Assembly: GCA_012839395.1 (NCBI GenBank)
Contig: DUNJ01000079.1
Span: forward strand, 1 to 31,237
DNA length: 31,237 nt
DNA from: Tepidimicrobium sp.
GTDB lineage: Bacteria > Bacillota > Clostridia > Tissierellales > Tepidimicrobiaceae
Direction of reading: 5' to 3'
Made by a program: the position numbers and the translations under genes. This document shows, in pieces, positions 8,623-16,589 of the stretch. Each line of letters begins with the position of its first letter. Positions within the stretch are counted from its first letter, which is position 1. The notes below the pieces were generated by a model. The model saw nothing but the letters and a program-made list of their open reading frames with translations. It was not told where the DNA came from and did no database searches.

Positions 8623-9942
8623 ATGTATAGTCTAAATAATCTTCACTTAGAATGCAATAGTAAAATAAAATTAAATTTTCATGGTGGTGATCTATCATCT
8701 GATTCTGGTCTTTTTCTTCTTAAAGAGTTTGCTGATAAAATTGGCTTTCATCAAACAATAAAGAAGCTTTTTAAAACCGAGGATAAGGCCGATAGAAAGC
8801 ACAAGGATTATGATAACTTAAGCCAGATTCTTTATCAGATTCTTGCTGGATATTTTAATGATAATGATGCTGATGAACTTAGGAATGAACCTGTTCTAAA
8901 TGTTATCCATCATAAAGATGGTCTAGCTTCACAGCCAACTCTTTCAAGATTTTTTAACAGAATGGATGAGTCTACACTTGAACAATTTGATGAAATTCTA
9001 AAGGCTTTAAGGACAAATGTATATTCTCTTAAACCACCTAAGAGGACCCTCTTAGACCTTGACTCCACTCTTCTACCAGCCTATGGTAAGCAGGAGGGGG
9101 TAAACTATAACTTTCATTATGGTTCTAATGGCTATCATCCCCTGGTTTGTTATGATGGATTAACTGGTGACCTACTAAAAATAAAGCTTCGAAATGGTAG
9201 TGTCTATACATCATCAGATGTAGTAGCTTTTCTTCAACCAATTTTAGATGAATATGAAAAAAACTACCCAGATACAGAGATCTTTTTAAGAGCCGATAGT
9301 GGTTTCGCCAAACCAGAACTATATACTCAAGCTGAAACTAATGGTGTGTCCTATGCTATTAGACTAAAAGCCAATCAAACCCTCTACAAATCAGCTGAAA
9401 CTGCCACTAGAAGGATGGATGAACTAACTAAGGATAACAAGCTAGACTATGCCGTAATCTACGATGAATTTACCTACCAAGCTGCAAGCTGGGATTATCC
9501 TAGACGTGTAGTTGTAAAGGTTGAAAAGCCTAGTAATCAGTTTACCTATCAATATGGTTTCATAGTGACTAACATGGATTTAAGCCCACAAAATATACTT
9601 AGGCTTTACAATAATCGTGGTCGTATGGAAAACTTTATTAAAGAAGGTAAAAATGGCTTTAACTTTTCCTCTACTAGTAGCCCAAGGAAGATAGTAAATT
9701 CAAATCGTCTACAGATATCTGCCCTAGCTTACAACCTATTTAATTGGTTTAGGAGGCTAGTTTTACCTAAAAGCATGAACAAAATGCAAATAGATACCAT
9801 CAGAATGAAATTAATAAAGATAGCTTCTAGAATTACACGTTCAGCTAGGTACCTAATATTTAAGTTATGCAGCTCTTGTCCTTACAAAAAGGAATTCATC
9901 AAAACTCTAGAAAACATTAGGTCTATCCCTAAGTTAGAGTAA
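8623..9942 (+). CDS. IS1380-family DDE transposase
   Basis: Catalyses cut and rejoining of the IS ends. The 439 residues begin with the family-typical LNFHGGDLSSDSGLFLL (about 17-33). Likely catalytic residues are D147 (LLDLDSTL), D225 (LRADSGF) and E336 in the YREK-like segment NNRGRMENFIKEGK (about 331-343). The frame is uninterrupted and no catalytic position is missing, so the element may still be active. AAAGGAGG precedes the ATG. About 170 bases of AT-rich DNA with small palindromes (for example TATCCTAGGATA at 9988-9999) separate the stop from the right IS end. Confidence 0.93.
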   Translation: MYSLNNLHLECNSKIKLNFHGGDLSSDSGLFLLKEFADKIGFHQTIKKLFKTEDKADRKHKDYDNLSQILYQILAGYFNDNDADELRNEPVLNVIHHKDGLASQPTLSRFFNRMDESTLEQFDEILKALRTNVYSLKPPKRTLLDLDSTLLPAYGKQEGVNYNFHYGSNGYHPLVCYDGLTGDLLKIKLRNGSVYTSSDVVAFLQPILDEYEKNYPDTEIFLRADSGFAKPELYTQAETNGVSYAIRLKANQTLYKSAETATRRMDELTKDNKLDYAVIYDEFTYQAASWDYPRRVVVKVEKPSNQFTYQYGFIVTNMDLSPQNILRLYNNRGRMENFIKEGKNGFNFSSTSSPRKIVNSNRLQISALAYNLFNWFRRLVLPKSMNKMQIDTIRMKLIKIASRITRSARYLIFKLCSSCPYKKEFIKTLENIRSIPKLE

Positions 9943-10102
9943 CCACCAAATTAAAGGACCTTGAAAGTTTCATATAAGCTCTTTATTTATCCTAGGATAG
10001 TTATGCCCTTTTTTAAAGGCAAACCTTCCATATTAGCTTTTGAAACTTCAATTTTAATTTTCAACAATGTATTTTAATGAAATATTATTTTTTATATGGT
10101 CA

Positions 10103-10115
10103 TGAATAATTCAGG
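10103..10115 (-). repeat. Right terminal inverted repeat of the IS
   Basis: TGAATAATTCAGG, the reverse complement of the left end at 8452-8464. The regulator reading frame starts its open run inside this repeat. Confidence 0.85.
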
Positions 10116-10141
10116 TTGAATATATTGCTACCAAGAGAGAC

Positions 10142-11302
10142 GTGGATTATATATATAGAGCAATGTCGGAAGAATACGGTAAAAAAATATTTTTCTTAGA
10201 TATTAATAATGAAATCATATATCCAAAACATGATAGAGATTCGTCCAAAATAACAAATTTAGTTGATGAATATAAGAACTTTATACAAAAAAGATGTGGG
10301 AAAAAAGAATATTGTATAATAGCTAGTAGATCTAATAAAAAAATAGTATTTCCTATCAAAGGCAAGGGACTTTATTATGGTATGATGGTGACAGAATGCA
10401 AAGAAAACGATATCAATGAATCAATAAGAATTTTAAAGAGCATATCAAGCCTATGTACTTTAATATTTACTAAAAGTCTAAGAATTGAAGAAAGACAGAT
10501 TATAAAAAAACAAGAATATATAAGCGACTTAATTACATGGAATTTTAGGACAGATGAGATAGCAATAAAAATGGGGCAAGATATTGGATGGAATATATTA
10601 AACAAATGTAGGATGATAGTTGTTAACTTAAATGATATACAAAATAATATTGAAATAAATAATAAGGATCTATTAAAATTTGTAAATGAAATTCTTTATA
10701 ATAAGATTAAACATATAGTAAGAAGTGATGATGAGAATAATATTATGGGGTTAAGAAGTGATATGTTCTTGATCTTACTTCAATCTAATGATGAAGAATC
10801 ATATCAAAGAGCTAAAAGTATTGGTACTAAAATACTAGAATGTTGTGCAGATAATTTTAACGGCTCCGTATCAATTGGAATAAGCGGACATATTGAGAAC
10901 TATAAAAATATTCCAGATGCTTATACTCAGGCTACCGAAGCTGCTAAGATAGGAAGACATTTTCTAGGGGATAATAAAGTAGTAAGCTTTGAGGACATCG
11001 GGTTTTATGGCATATTTAAGAAAATTTGCAGCATAGGCGATTTTCAATCCATTAATAAGGATATATTTAAAGACTTGAAACAATACGATAAGGATGAAAA
11101 TTTGGATCTATATATTACATTAAAGGCATTGATATATAATAATATGAACACTAAAGCAGCAGCAGAGGAATTATACATACATTATAATACCGTAAATTAC
11201 CGTAAAAATAAGATCGTAGAAATTTTAGGATATAAACCTTGGGAAATGCCATATCTATTCAATACCTTGATGGCTATTATATCTGATTTTTTTGAAAAGT
11301 AA
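10142..11302 (+). CDS. PucR/CdaR-type transcriptional regulator, probably 5'-truncated by the IS
   Basis: Putative activator of the adjoining catabolic genes; PucR relatives control purine and ureide use. The C-terminal 64 residues (from about 323) form the PucR-type helix-turn-helix: LYITLKALIYNNMNTKAAAE, then LYIHYNTVNYRKNKI. The region about 130-280 fits the GGDEF-like domain of the family, and the N-terminus (KKIFFLDINNEIIYP) resembles the sensor domain that normally follows a separate PucR N-terminal domain. The GTG at 10142 lacks a good ribosome binding site. The frame continues open upstream to 10106, inside the IS terminal repeat, and reads VEYIATKRDVDYIYR, which looks like coding sequence. 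The original start was therefore probably lost. Functionality is doubtful. The gene looks even richer in A+T than its neighbours. Confidence 0.75.
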   Translation: MDYIYRAMSEEYGKKIFFLDINNEIIYPKHDRDSSKITNLVDEYKNFIQKRCGKKEYCIIASRSNKKIVFPIKGKGLYYGMMVTECKENDINESIRILKSISSLCTLIFTKSLRIEERQIIKKQEYISDLITWNFRTDEIAIKMGQDIGWNILNKCRMIVVNLNDIQNNIEINNKDLLKFVNEILYNKIKHIVRSDDENNIMGLRSDMFLILLQSNDEESYQRAKSIGTKILECCADNFNGSVSIGISGHIENYKNIPDAYTQATEAAKIGRHFLGDNKVVSFEDIGFYGIFKKICSIGDFQSINKDIFKDLKQYDKDENLDLYITLKALIYNNMNTKAAAEELYIHYNTVNYRKNKIVEILGYKPWEMPYLFNTLMAIISDFFEK

Positions 11303-11340
11303 GGGGTTTGTGCAATTAAACAACTACCCTGTTCTTTTTT
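11303..11340 (+). terminator. Terminator after the PucR-type gene
   Basis: Imperfect stem GGGGTTTGT / ACAACTACCC followed by TGTTCTTTTTT. It starts right after the stop codon. The right arm and tail (11317-11340) closely repeat the terminator after the ammonia-lyase gene (14011-14034, 22 of 24 bases identical). Confidence 0.65.
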
Positions 11341-11416
11341 GTATCTAGAAATAATGTAATTGGGATAATGATGATATAAACTCTAAGGAGTGGGTTATAT
11401 AAAATTAGGGGGGTAT

Positions 11417-12670
11417 ATGATGGGATTTAATAGCCTTAAATGGTCAATTAATAAAAACCGCTTAATTAGTCGTATTAAAGAACTAGGGCAAATCGGTCGG
11501 GATGAGGATAATAGATTAACAAGATTAGCAGTTTCTGATGCTGATAAAGCAGGCCGGGATGCCATAGTAGATTGGATGAAGGAGGCTAATTTAGAAGTTA
11601 TAATTGATAGAATAGGAAATGTTTTTGGTATTTGGTCTAATGATGATAATAAAGACAAAGATCCTATTATGGTTGGTTCACACATCGATACAGTTATGAA
11701 TGCTGGTATATATGATGGTTGTTATGGTGTGATTTCTGGAATTGAGGTGATAAAAACCCTAAAAGAAGAAGGATTCATCCCTTCCCGGCCTATTATAATC
11801 GGTATATTTACAAATGAGGAAGGAGTACGGTATCAGCCAGATATGATGGGTTCCCTTGTATATGCTGGAGGGCTCTCAGTGGATAAAGCTTTGGCAACGG
11901 TAGGCATAGATGGAACATTGCTAGGAGAGGAGTTGGATAGAATTGGATACCTTGGGGAGGCAGAACCTGGATTTATTCAACCACATGCTTATGTGGAACT
12001 TCATGTAGAGCAAGGTCCAATTCTTGAAAAGAGCAATACAACTATTGGGGTAGTAGAGGGTGTGCAAGGTATTTCATGGCAGCGTATTACAATAGAAGGG
12101 ATAGCCAATCATGCAGGAACCACGCCTATAGATATGAGACAGGATGCAGGGATTGCTGCAGCTAAAGTGATGACATTTTTAAGAGACAGGGTTAAGGATT
12201 TAAATGATTCTACCGTGGTTACAGTGGGATGCATCGAATTCAAACCAAACGCTATCAATGTTGTACCATCCCAAGCCACCTTTACTGTAGATTTACGAAA
12301 TCCTGATGAGGAAAGGCTGAAAGAGGAAGAGGATATATTGGAGAACTATTTAGAAGAACTTGCCCATGTAGAAAGTGTTGCAATTTCTACAGAAAAACTG
12401 GTACGCTTTGAGCCGGTTAGCTTTGATGAAAATATTGCACAATTGATAGAGAATTCTGCTAATAGGCGGGGATTAAAATCTAAACGAATGATTTCCGGTG
12501 CAGGGCATGATGCTCAGATGATAGCTCGAATTTGTCCAACAGCTATGATATTTGTGCCTAGCGTTGGTGGGATCAGCCACAATCCTAAGGAATATACCCC
12601 GGAAACTGACTTAGTTGCCGGAGCTAATGTGCTGTTAGATGTAATTATCCAGCTTGTAGAATTAGAATAA
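11417..12670 (+). CDS. M20-family amidase: N-carbamoyl-L-amino-acid hydrolase / allantoate amidohydrolase type
   Basis: Metal-dependent hydrolase expected to split a carbamoyl (ureido) group from an N-carbamoyl amino acid or from allantoate, releasing CO2 and ammonia. Numbered from the ATG at 11417 (417 residues), binuclear metal ligands are H89 (GSHIDTV), D100 (YDGCYG), E134-E135 (TNEEGVR), H196 (ELHVEQGP) and H388 (GISHNPKEY). The usual dimerisation lid domain lies at about 210-330. The frame is open from a GTG at 11390, but that codon overlaps an AAGGAG sequence; AGGGGGG just before the ATGs at 11417 and 11420 supports one of these. It probably forms an operon with the ammonia-lyase gene 61 bases downstream. 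Substrate assignment between carbamoyl amino acids and allantoate is open. Confidence 0.88.
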   Translation: MMGFNSLKWSINKNRLISRIKELGQIGRDEDNRLTRLAVSDADKAGRDAIVDWMKEANLEVIIDRIGNVFGIWSNDDNKDKDPIMVGSHIDTVMNAGIYDGCYGVISGIEVIKTLKEEGFIPSRPIIIGIFTNEEGVRYQPDMMGSLVYAGGLSVDKALATVGIDGTLLGEELDRIGYLGEAEPGFIQPHAYVELHVEQGPILEKSNTTIGVVEGVQGISWQRITIEGIANHAGTTPIDMRQDAGIAAAKVMTFLRDRVKDLNDSTVVTVGCIEFKPNAINVVPSQATFTVDLRNPDEERLKEEEDILENYLEELAHVESVAISTEKLVRFEPVSFDENIAQLIENSANRRGLKSKRMISGAGHDAQMIARICPTAMIFVPSVGGISHNPKEYTPETDLVAGANVLLDVIIQLVELE

Positions 12671-12731
12671 AAATTATATTGGTCTATGGGCAAAGCGTTT
12701 AGGAAAGCTGCAAAATGAAGGAGGTATGAGG

Positions 12732-13952
12732 ATGTACAAAAATCAGAACTTAATTGAATATCATTTAGTTGATGTAAGGAATAATAAAGAGCCTAAAGTA
12801 GACATAAACTATCTTTCAGAAAAAGAAATTGAAAAAATAAGAAATTTCCACAAAAGTTTTAGCCAGTATACCGAAACACCTTTACATAGGTTGGACAACT
12901 TAGCTAAACATTATGGGATAAAGAATATATTTTTAAAGGACGAATCTTATAGGTTTGGACTAAATGCTTTTAAGGTGTTGGGTGGCTCTTATGCCATAGG
13001 AAAATATTTAGCGGATAAATTGGGATTGGATATTACAGAGGTTAACTTTGAATATCTAAAATCCCCAGAGATTAAGAAGAAATTAGGAGAAATTACTTTT
13101 GTGACTGCTACCGATGGCAACCATGGTAGAGGGGTAGCCTGGGCTGCTAGCCAATTAGGCCAGAAATCTGTTGTATATATGCCAAGGGGTTCATCCCAAA
13201 TAAGGCTGGATAACATAAGAAAAGAAGGGGCAGAAGCTAGCATTATTGATGGAAATTATGATGATGCGGTAAGATTATCAGATGAAATGGCCAGGAAACA
13301 CGGTTGGGTAGTAGTACAGGATACAGCATGGGAAGGTTATGAGGATATTCCAACATGGATAATGCAAGGGTATGGAACCCTTATAGATGAGGCCATGGAA
13401 CAATTAGCTCTAGAAAAAGTGGACAAGCCAACTCATGTATTTTTGCAGGCGGGCGTGGGTTCCTTCGCTGGCGCGGTACAAGGGTATTTAACTGCAAAAT
13501 TTGGAGAAGATAGACCTATTACTATAGTTGTAGAACCAGATGATGCAAATTGTCTATATAGATCAGCATTAAGGGGTCAAATAGAAATAGTAGATGGGGA
13601 TATGCCCACTATAATGGCAGGACTTGCCTGTGGTGAGCCAAATACCATTAGTTATGAAATATTAAAAGATTATTCAGATGGATATTTTTCATGTCCAGAT
13701 TATGTAGCAGCTAGGGGGATGAGAATTTTAGCATCACCATTAAAGGGAGATCCGCAGGTAAAATCTGGTGAATCAGGAGCAGTGGGTATTGGAGTTATTA
13801 GTCTATTAATGGAAAGAGATGAGTATAGAGATTTGAGGCAAGAGATAGCTCTAAATGAAGATTCAATAGTTTTGGTAATAAGCACAGAAGGAGATACGGA
13901 TCCTCAGAAATATATAGATATAGTGTGGGACGGGGATTGTGCATCCATTTAG
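12732..13952 (+). CDS. dpaL: Diaminopropionate ammonia-lyase
   Basis: PLP enzyme converting 2,3-diaminopropionate to pyruvate and two ammonia; the E. coli homologue is YgeX. From the ATG at 12732 it has 406 residues, close to the usual 400. The PLP lysine is K81 in GLNAFKVLGGSYA. The cofactor ring is held by TDGNHGRGVAWAA, and the phosphate by the glycine-rich loop in LQAGVGSFAGAV. An ATG two codons earlier sits directly on AAGGAGGT, so the second ATG with 7-base spacing is preferred. It probably shares an operon with the carbamoylase-type gene upstream. In gut anaerobes this enzyme type belongs to an anaerobic purine/urate breakdown gene set; here that link is inference. Confidence 0.93.
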   Translation: MYKNQNLIEYHLVDVRNNKEPKVDINYLSEKEIEKIRNFHKSFSQYTETPLHRLDNLAKHYGIKNIFLKDESYRFGLNAFKVLGGSYAIGKYLADKLGLDITEVNFEYLKSPEIKKKLGEITFVTATDGNHGRGVAWAASQLGQKSVVYMPRGSSQIRLDNIRKEGAEASIIDGNYDDAVRLSDEMARKHGWVVVQDTAWEGYEDIPTWIMQGYGTLIDEAMEQLALEKVDKPTHVFLQAGVGSFAGAVQGYLTAKFGEDRPITIVVEPDDANCLYRSALRGQIEIVDGDMPTIMAGLACGEPNTISYEILKDYSDGYFSCPDYVAARGMRILASPLKGDPQVKSGESGAVGIGVISLLMERDEYRDLRQEIALNEDSIVLVISTEGDTDPQKYIDIVWDGDCASI

Positions 13953-13995
13953 TTATAGTATAAAGGCTTCAATATGCCCGATTGTTCCCATAGAT

Positions 13996-14034
13996 GGGTA
14001 ATTGTATGCTTAAACAATTACCCTGTTTTTTTTT
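13996..14034 (+). terminator. Terminator after the diaminopropionate ammonia-lyase gene
   Basis: Perfect 10-bp stem GGGTAATTGT / ACAATTACCC with an 8-nt loop followed by TGTTTTTTTTT. It separates the carbamoylase/ammonia-lyase unit from the aminopeptidase/permease/racemase unit. Confidence 0.9.
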
Positions 14035-14109
14035 GTTTTTTAAAATAATGCAAAATTTGTCGGAATTATATACAATTTAGTTGATAAATTAAGTAAGGGA
14101 GGAATAATA

Positions 14110-15159
14110 ATGGCATATTCTTTAGAAATGGAATTAACAAAAACGGCATATAAATTATTACATGATATGCTTAAGGTTAAGAAGGGAGAAAGTGTTTTAG
14201 TAACAATCGATTCTGTTGGGGATTTGAGAGTGGCAAAAGAGATTACAAAAATGGCAGATGCTCTAGGTGCAAAAGCTATGTTAGCATGGCACTCTACGCC
14301 CAAAGGATATGGTTCATTGACAATGGAATATTTGCCAGAGCCTTTAATAGCCTGTGCGGACAAAACAGATGTATGGATTGAATTAAATGAACAATGGCTA
14401 CTTTATTCGCCTATGTCTGATAAAGCAGTTAGCAATGGTAGAACTAGGCAGGTTATGTTGGGTGGCTTAGGTGCAGAAAAAATAACTAGAAATATTGGGC
14501 TCATCGATATCGAGGCGCAAAAGGAATTTCAAGATACTTTAACTGAGCTTACAAAGAATGCTAAAAAAATGAGAATTACCAATAAAGCTGGAACTGATGT
14601 TGAATTTGAAAACGATCCCAATCGTCCAATAAATAATGAGATAGACTATAGCACTCCAGGAGCTCATTTTCTAATTGGGCAAATTGCATGGGCGCCAACA
14701 GAAGAAACTATCAATGGAAGGATAACCTTTGATGGTTCATATAGTGGTGGCGGGGATCTAGATTTAGGTGTGCTAAGTGAACCTATAACCTATATTGTTG
14801 AAAAAGGACGAATAGTAAAATTTGAGGGTGGAAGACTTGCTAAGTTGGCTGAAAATTATTTTAAATCACTGGATGATCCAAATATGTATCTAGCAGCTCA
14901 TGTGTGCTATGGTTGTAGCCCAAATGCTAAACTTGAAGGAGTAATGACAGAGGACGAAAGAGTGTGGGGGGCTACAGTGTGGGGATTTGGGCATCAAGGT
15001 TCTAGCTGTTCAGGAGGTGAGCCAAGAGAAGCAAAAAGCCATGTGGATGGAGTTTGTTTAGAATGCTCCGTATGGCTTGATGGAGAGCAAATAATGGATG
15101 AAGGAAGGTTTATACATCCCGAGCTTAAAGCCCTAGCAAAGAAATTAGGAAAAGAATAA
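14110..15159 (+). CDS. M29-family aminopeptidase-like metalloenzyme
   Basis: Similar to thermophilic (M29) aminopeptidases such as AmpS, a fold shared with 2,5-dihydroxypyridine dioxygenase (NicX). The 349 residues are somewhat shorter than classic AmpS (about 410). The C-terminal half carries the likely metal-binding region: LEGVMTEDERVWG, GFGHQGSS and KSHVDGVCLECSVWLDG, with acidic and His residues in the family order. The ATG follows AAGGGAGG. The permease gene begins 21 bases after its stop, so they share a transcript. Its position in a ureide/hydantoin-type cluster leaves open that the substrate is a cyclic amide or amino-acid derivative and not a peptide. Confidence 0.8.
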   Translation: MAYSLEMELTKTAYKLLHDMLKVKKGESVLVTIDSVGDLRVAKEITKMADALGAKAMLAWHSTPKGYGSLTMEYLPEPLIACADKTDVWIELNEQWLLYSPMSDKAVSNGRTRQVMLGGLGAEKITRNIGLIDIEAQKEFQDTLTELTKNAKKMRITNKAGTDVEFENDPNRPINNEIDYSTPGAHFLIGQIAWAPTEETINGRITFDGSYSGGGDLDLGVLSEPITYIVEKGRIVKFEGGRLAKLAENYFKSLDDPNMYLAAHVCYGCSPNAKLEGVMTEDERVWGATVWGFGHQGSSCSGGEPREAKSHVDGVCLECSVWLDGEQIMDEGRFIHPELKALAKKLGKE

Positions 15160-15180
15160 ATATAAAAGGGAGGTTTATCA

Positions 15181-16526
15181 ATGGATGTAAGTAAAAGTAC
15201 AGCGACGAATGAAGAAATGATGGACATACATGCGAAAAATGATTATGCATTATCAAGGGTACCTCAAGATGCCAGGAAGAGTACTCTCAACGTATCCCTC
15301 GTAGCCATTGGTTACTGCATCTCCATGGCTGGATTATATATGGGGGTGCGGCATTAGCAAGTGGTTTAAATTTATATCAAGCATTAGTAGCTTCTATAGT
15401 AGGTAATGCAATATTGACTGTTTATGCTGGGCTGGTGGGAGTAGCAGGGGCCAGAGAAGGAGTTAGTGCTGCGATGCTAACCAGACACTCCTTCGGTAGA
15501 CAGGGGTCTAGGATAATTTCTGCTATGGTAGCTTTTACATTAGCAGGATGGTATGCATATCAGGTAGGTTTTTTTGGCATCACAATAAATACTATTTTTC
15601 CAAATGCTGGTTTCCTAACGGATCCTAAAATAGCAGGTCTTTGGGGCGGTTTATTGATGATGAGTTCTGCTTATATTGGATATAGAGGGTTAAGTATTAT
15701 AAGCAATATAGCTGTACCAGCAATTATTATCACCTCCCTATTGGGAATAGTAAAATCTGTACAGGCTAGCGGTGGTTGGGAAAGACTGACCTATCTAACA
15801 ACTGCAGGGGATTTAACAACTAATGCGGCTATTGTAGTAGTAGTAGGATGTTTTGCAGTTGGAGGAGCAGTTCAGGCAGATATAACAAGATATTCTAGAA
15901 GTGCTAAGCAATCAATTTTTGCAACATTTATAGGCTATATGTTTGCTCATTCTTTTGTAATAATGGCTGGATATATAATAGCACTAGCAACAGGTCTTGA
16001 TAGTTTACCAGCTGCCATGATATCAGTTGGATTAGGGATACCGGCTCTTATAGTATTAATAGCTGGTCAGTGGACAACCAATGATAATAATTTATATTCA
16101 TCATCCCTTGCATTTTCAAATATGGTGAAGATTAAGAAATCCACAATTGTGTTAATTCTAGGAACAATAGCTACTTTTATAGGAGTATTAGGTATAATTG
16201 ATTATTTTGTACCTTGGATGTCTCTATTAGGAGTAGGATTTCCTCCAGTTGCGGGTATAATCATTGCAGATTATTATATACTCAATAAAGGTAAGTACGA
16301 TTTTGGAGCAGGGGTTGAATTTGGTGATTTTTCAAGACCGGCGTTCATAGCCTGGATAATATCATTTGCTCTAGGATTATATATAGAATGGGGGATTCAA
16401 ACAATCAACTCCTTAGTAATTAGCTTTATCCTATATCTTGTACTAATGAAATTGTTTGAATCTAAAAACATAAAAGTATTCAATAAAACATATATAGAAA
16501 TCGAAGAAGACTATGATTTTAGATAA
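15181..16526 (+). pseudogene. NCS1-family permease (cytosine/purine/hydantoin type), frameshifted
   Basis: Membrane transporter of the nucleobase:cation symporter-1 family, related to CodB. Translation from the ATG at 15181 (good AAAGGGAGG upstream) runs 58 codons, MDVSKSTATN to MAGLYMGVRH, then stops at 15355. From the same point another frame continues with AALASGLNLYQALVASIVGN and runs unbroken to 16526. The break lies at a run of five G (15342-15346); three or six G would restore one frame of about 447-449 residues, a normal NCS1 length. The downstream part has about eleven membrane segments and the family motif GAREGVSAAMLTRHSFG. The TTG at 15414 is not a natural start, since it would remove the first helix. 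It could be a real mutation, a slippage switch or a sequencing error. Confidence 0.85.
15342..15346 (+). repeat. Run of five G at the permease frameshift
   Basis: Homopolymer inside the first membrane helix region of the NCS1 permease gene. Adding one G or removing two restores the reading frame, so this run is the most economical site of the frameshift. Confidence 0.7.
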
Positions 16527-16589
16527 GATGTCCTTTGAACTATATGTATTATACAACGCACTTTATAAAGAAAAGAAGAGGTGAGCAAG

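Larger units (their letters stand above)
8452..10115 (+). mobile_element. IS1380-family insertion sequence, 1,664 bp
   Basis: The element is bounded by perfect 13-bp inverted repeats CCTGAATTATTCA (8452-8464) and TGAATAATTCAGG (10103-10115) and contains one full-length transposase gene on the plus strand. The size and single-gene layout match IS1380-family elements. The four or five bases outside the two ends (TAAT on the left, TTGA on the right) do not match, so no target-site duplication is visible. This suggests a deletion or recombination next to the element after insertion. Confidence 0.85.

Noticed and set aside
15414..16526. NCS1 permease as an intact gene starting at the TTG at 15414
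   Set aside because: The preceding 230 bases encode the proper N-terminus in two frames, and this TTG has no ribosome site, so it is the downstream part of a frameshifted gene.
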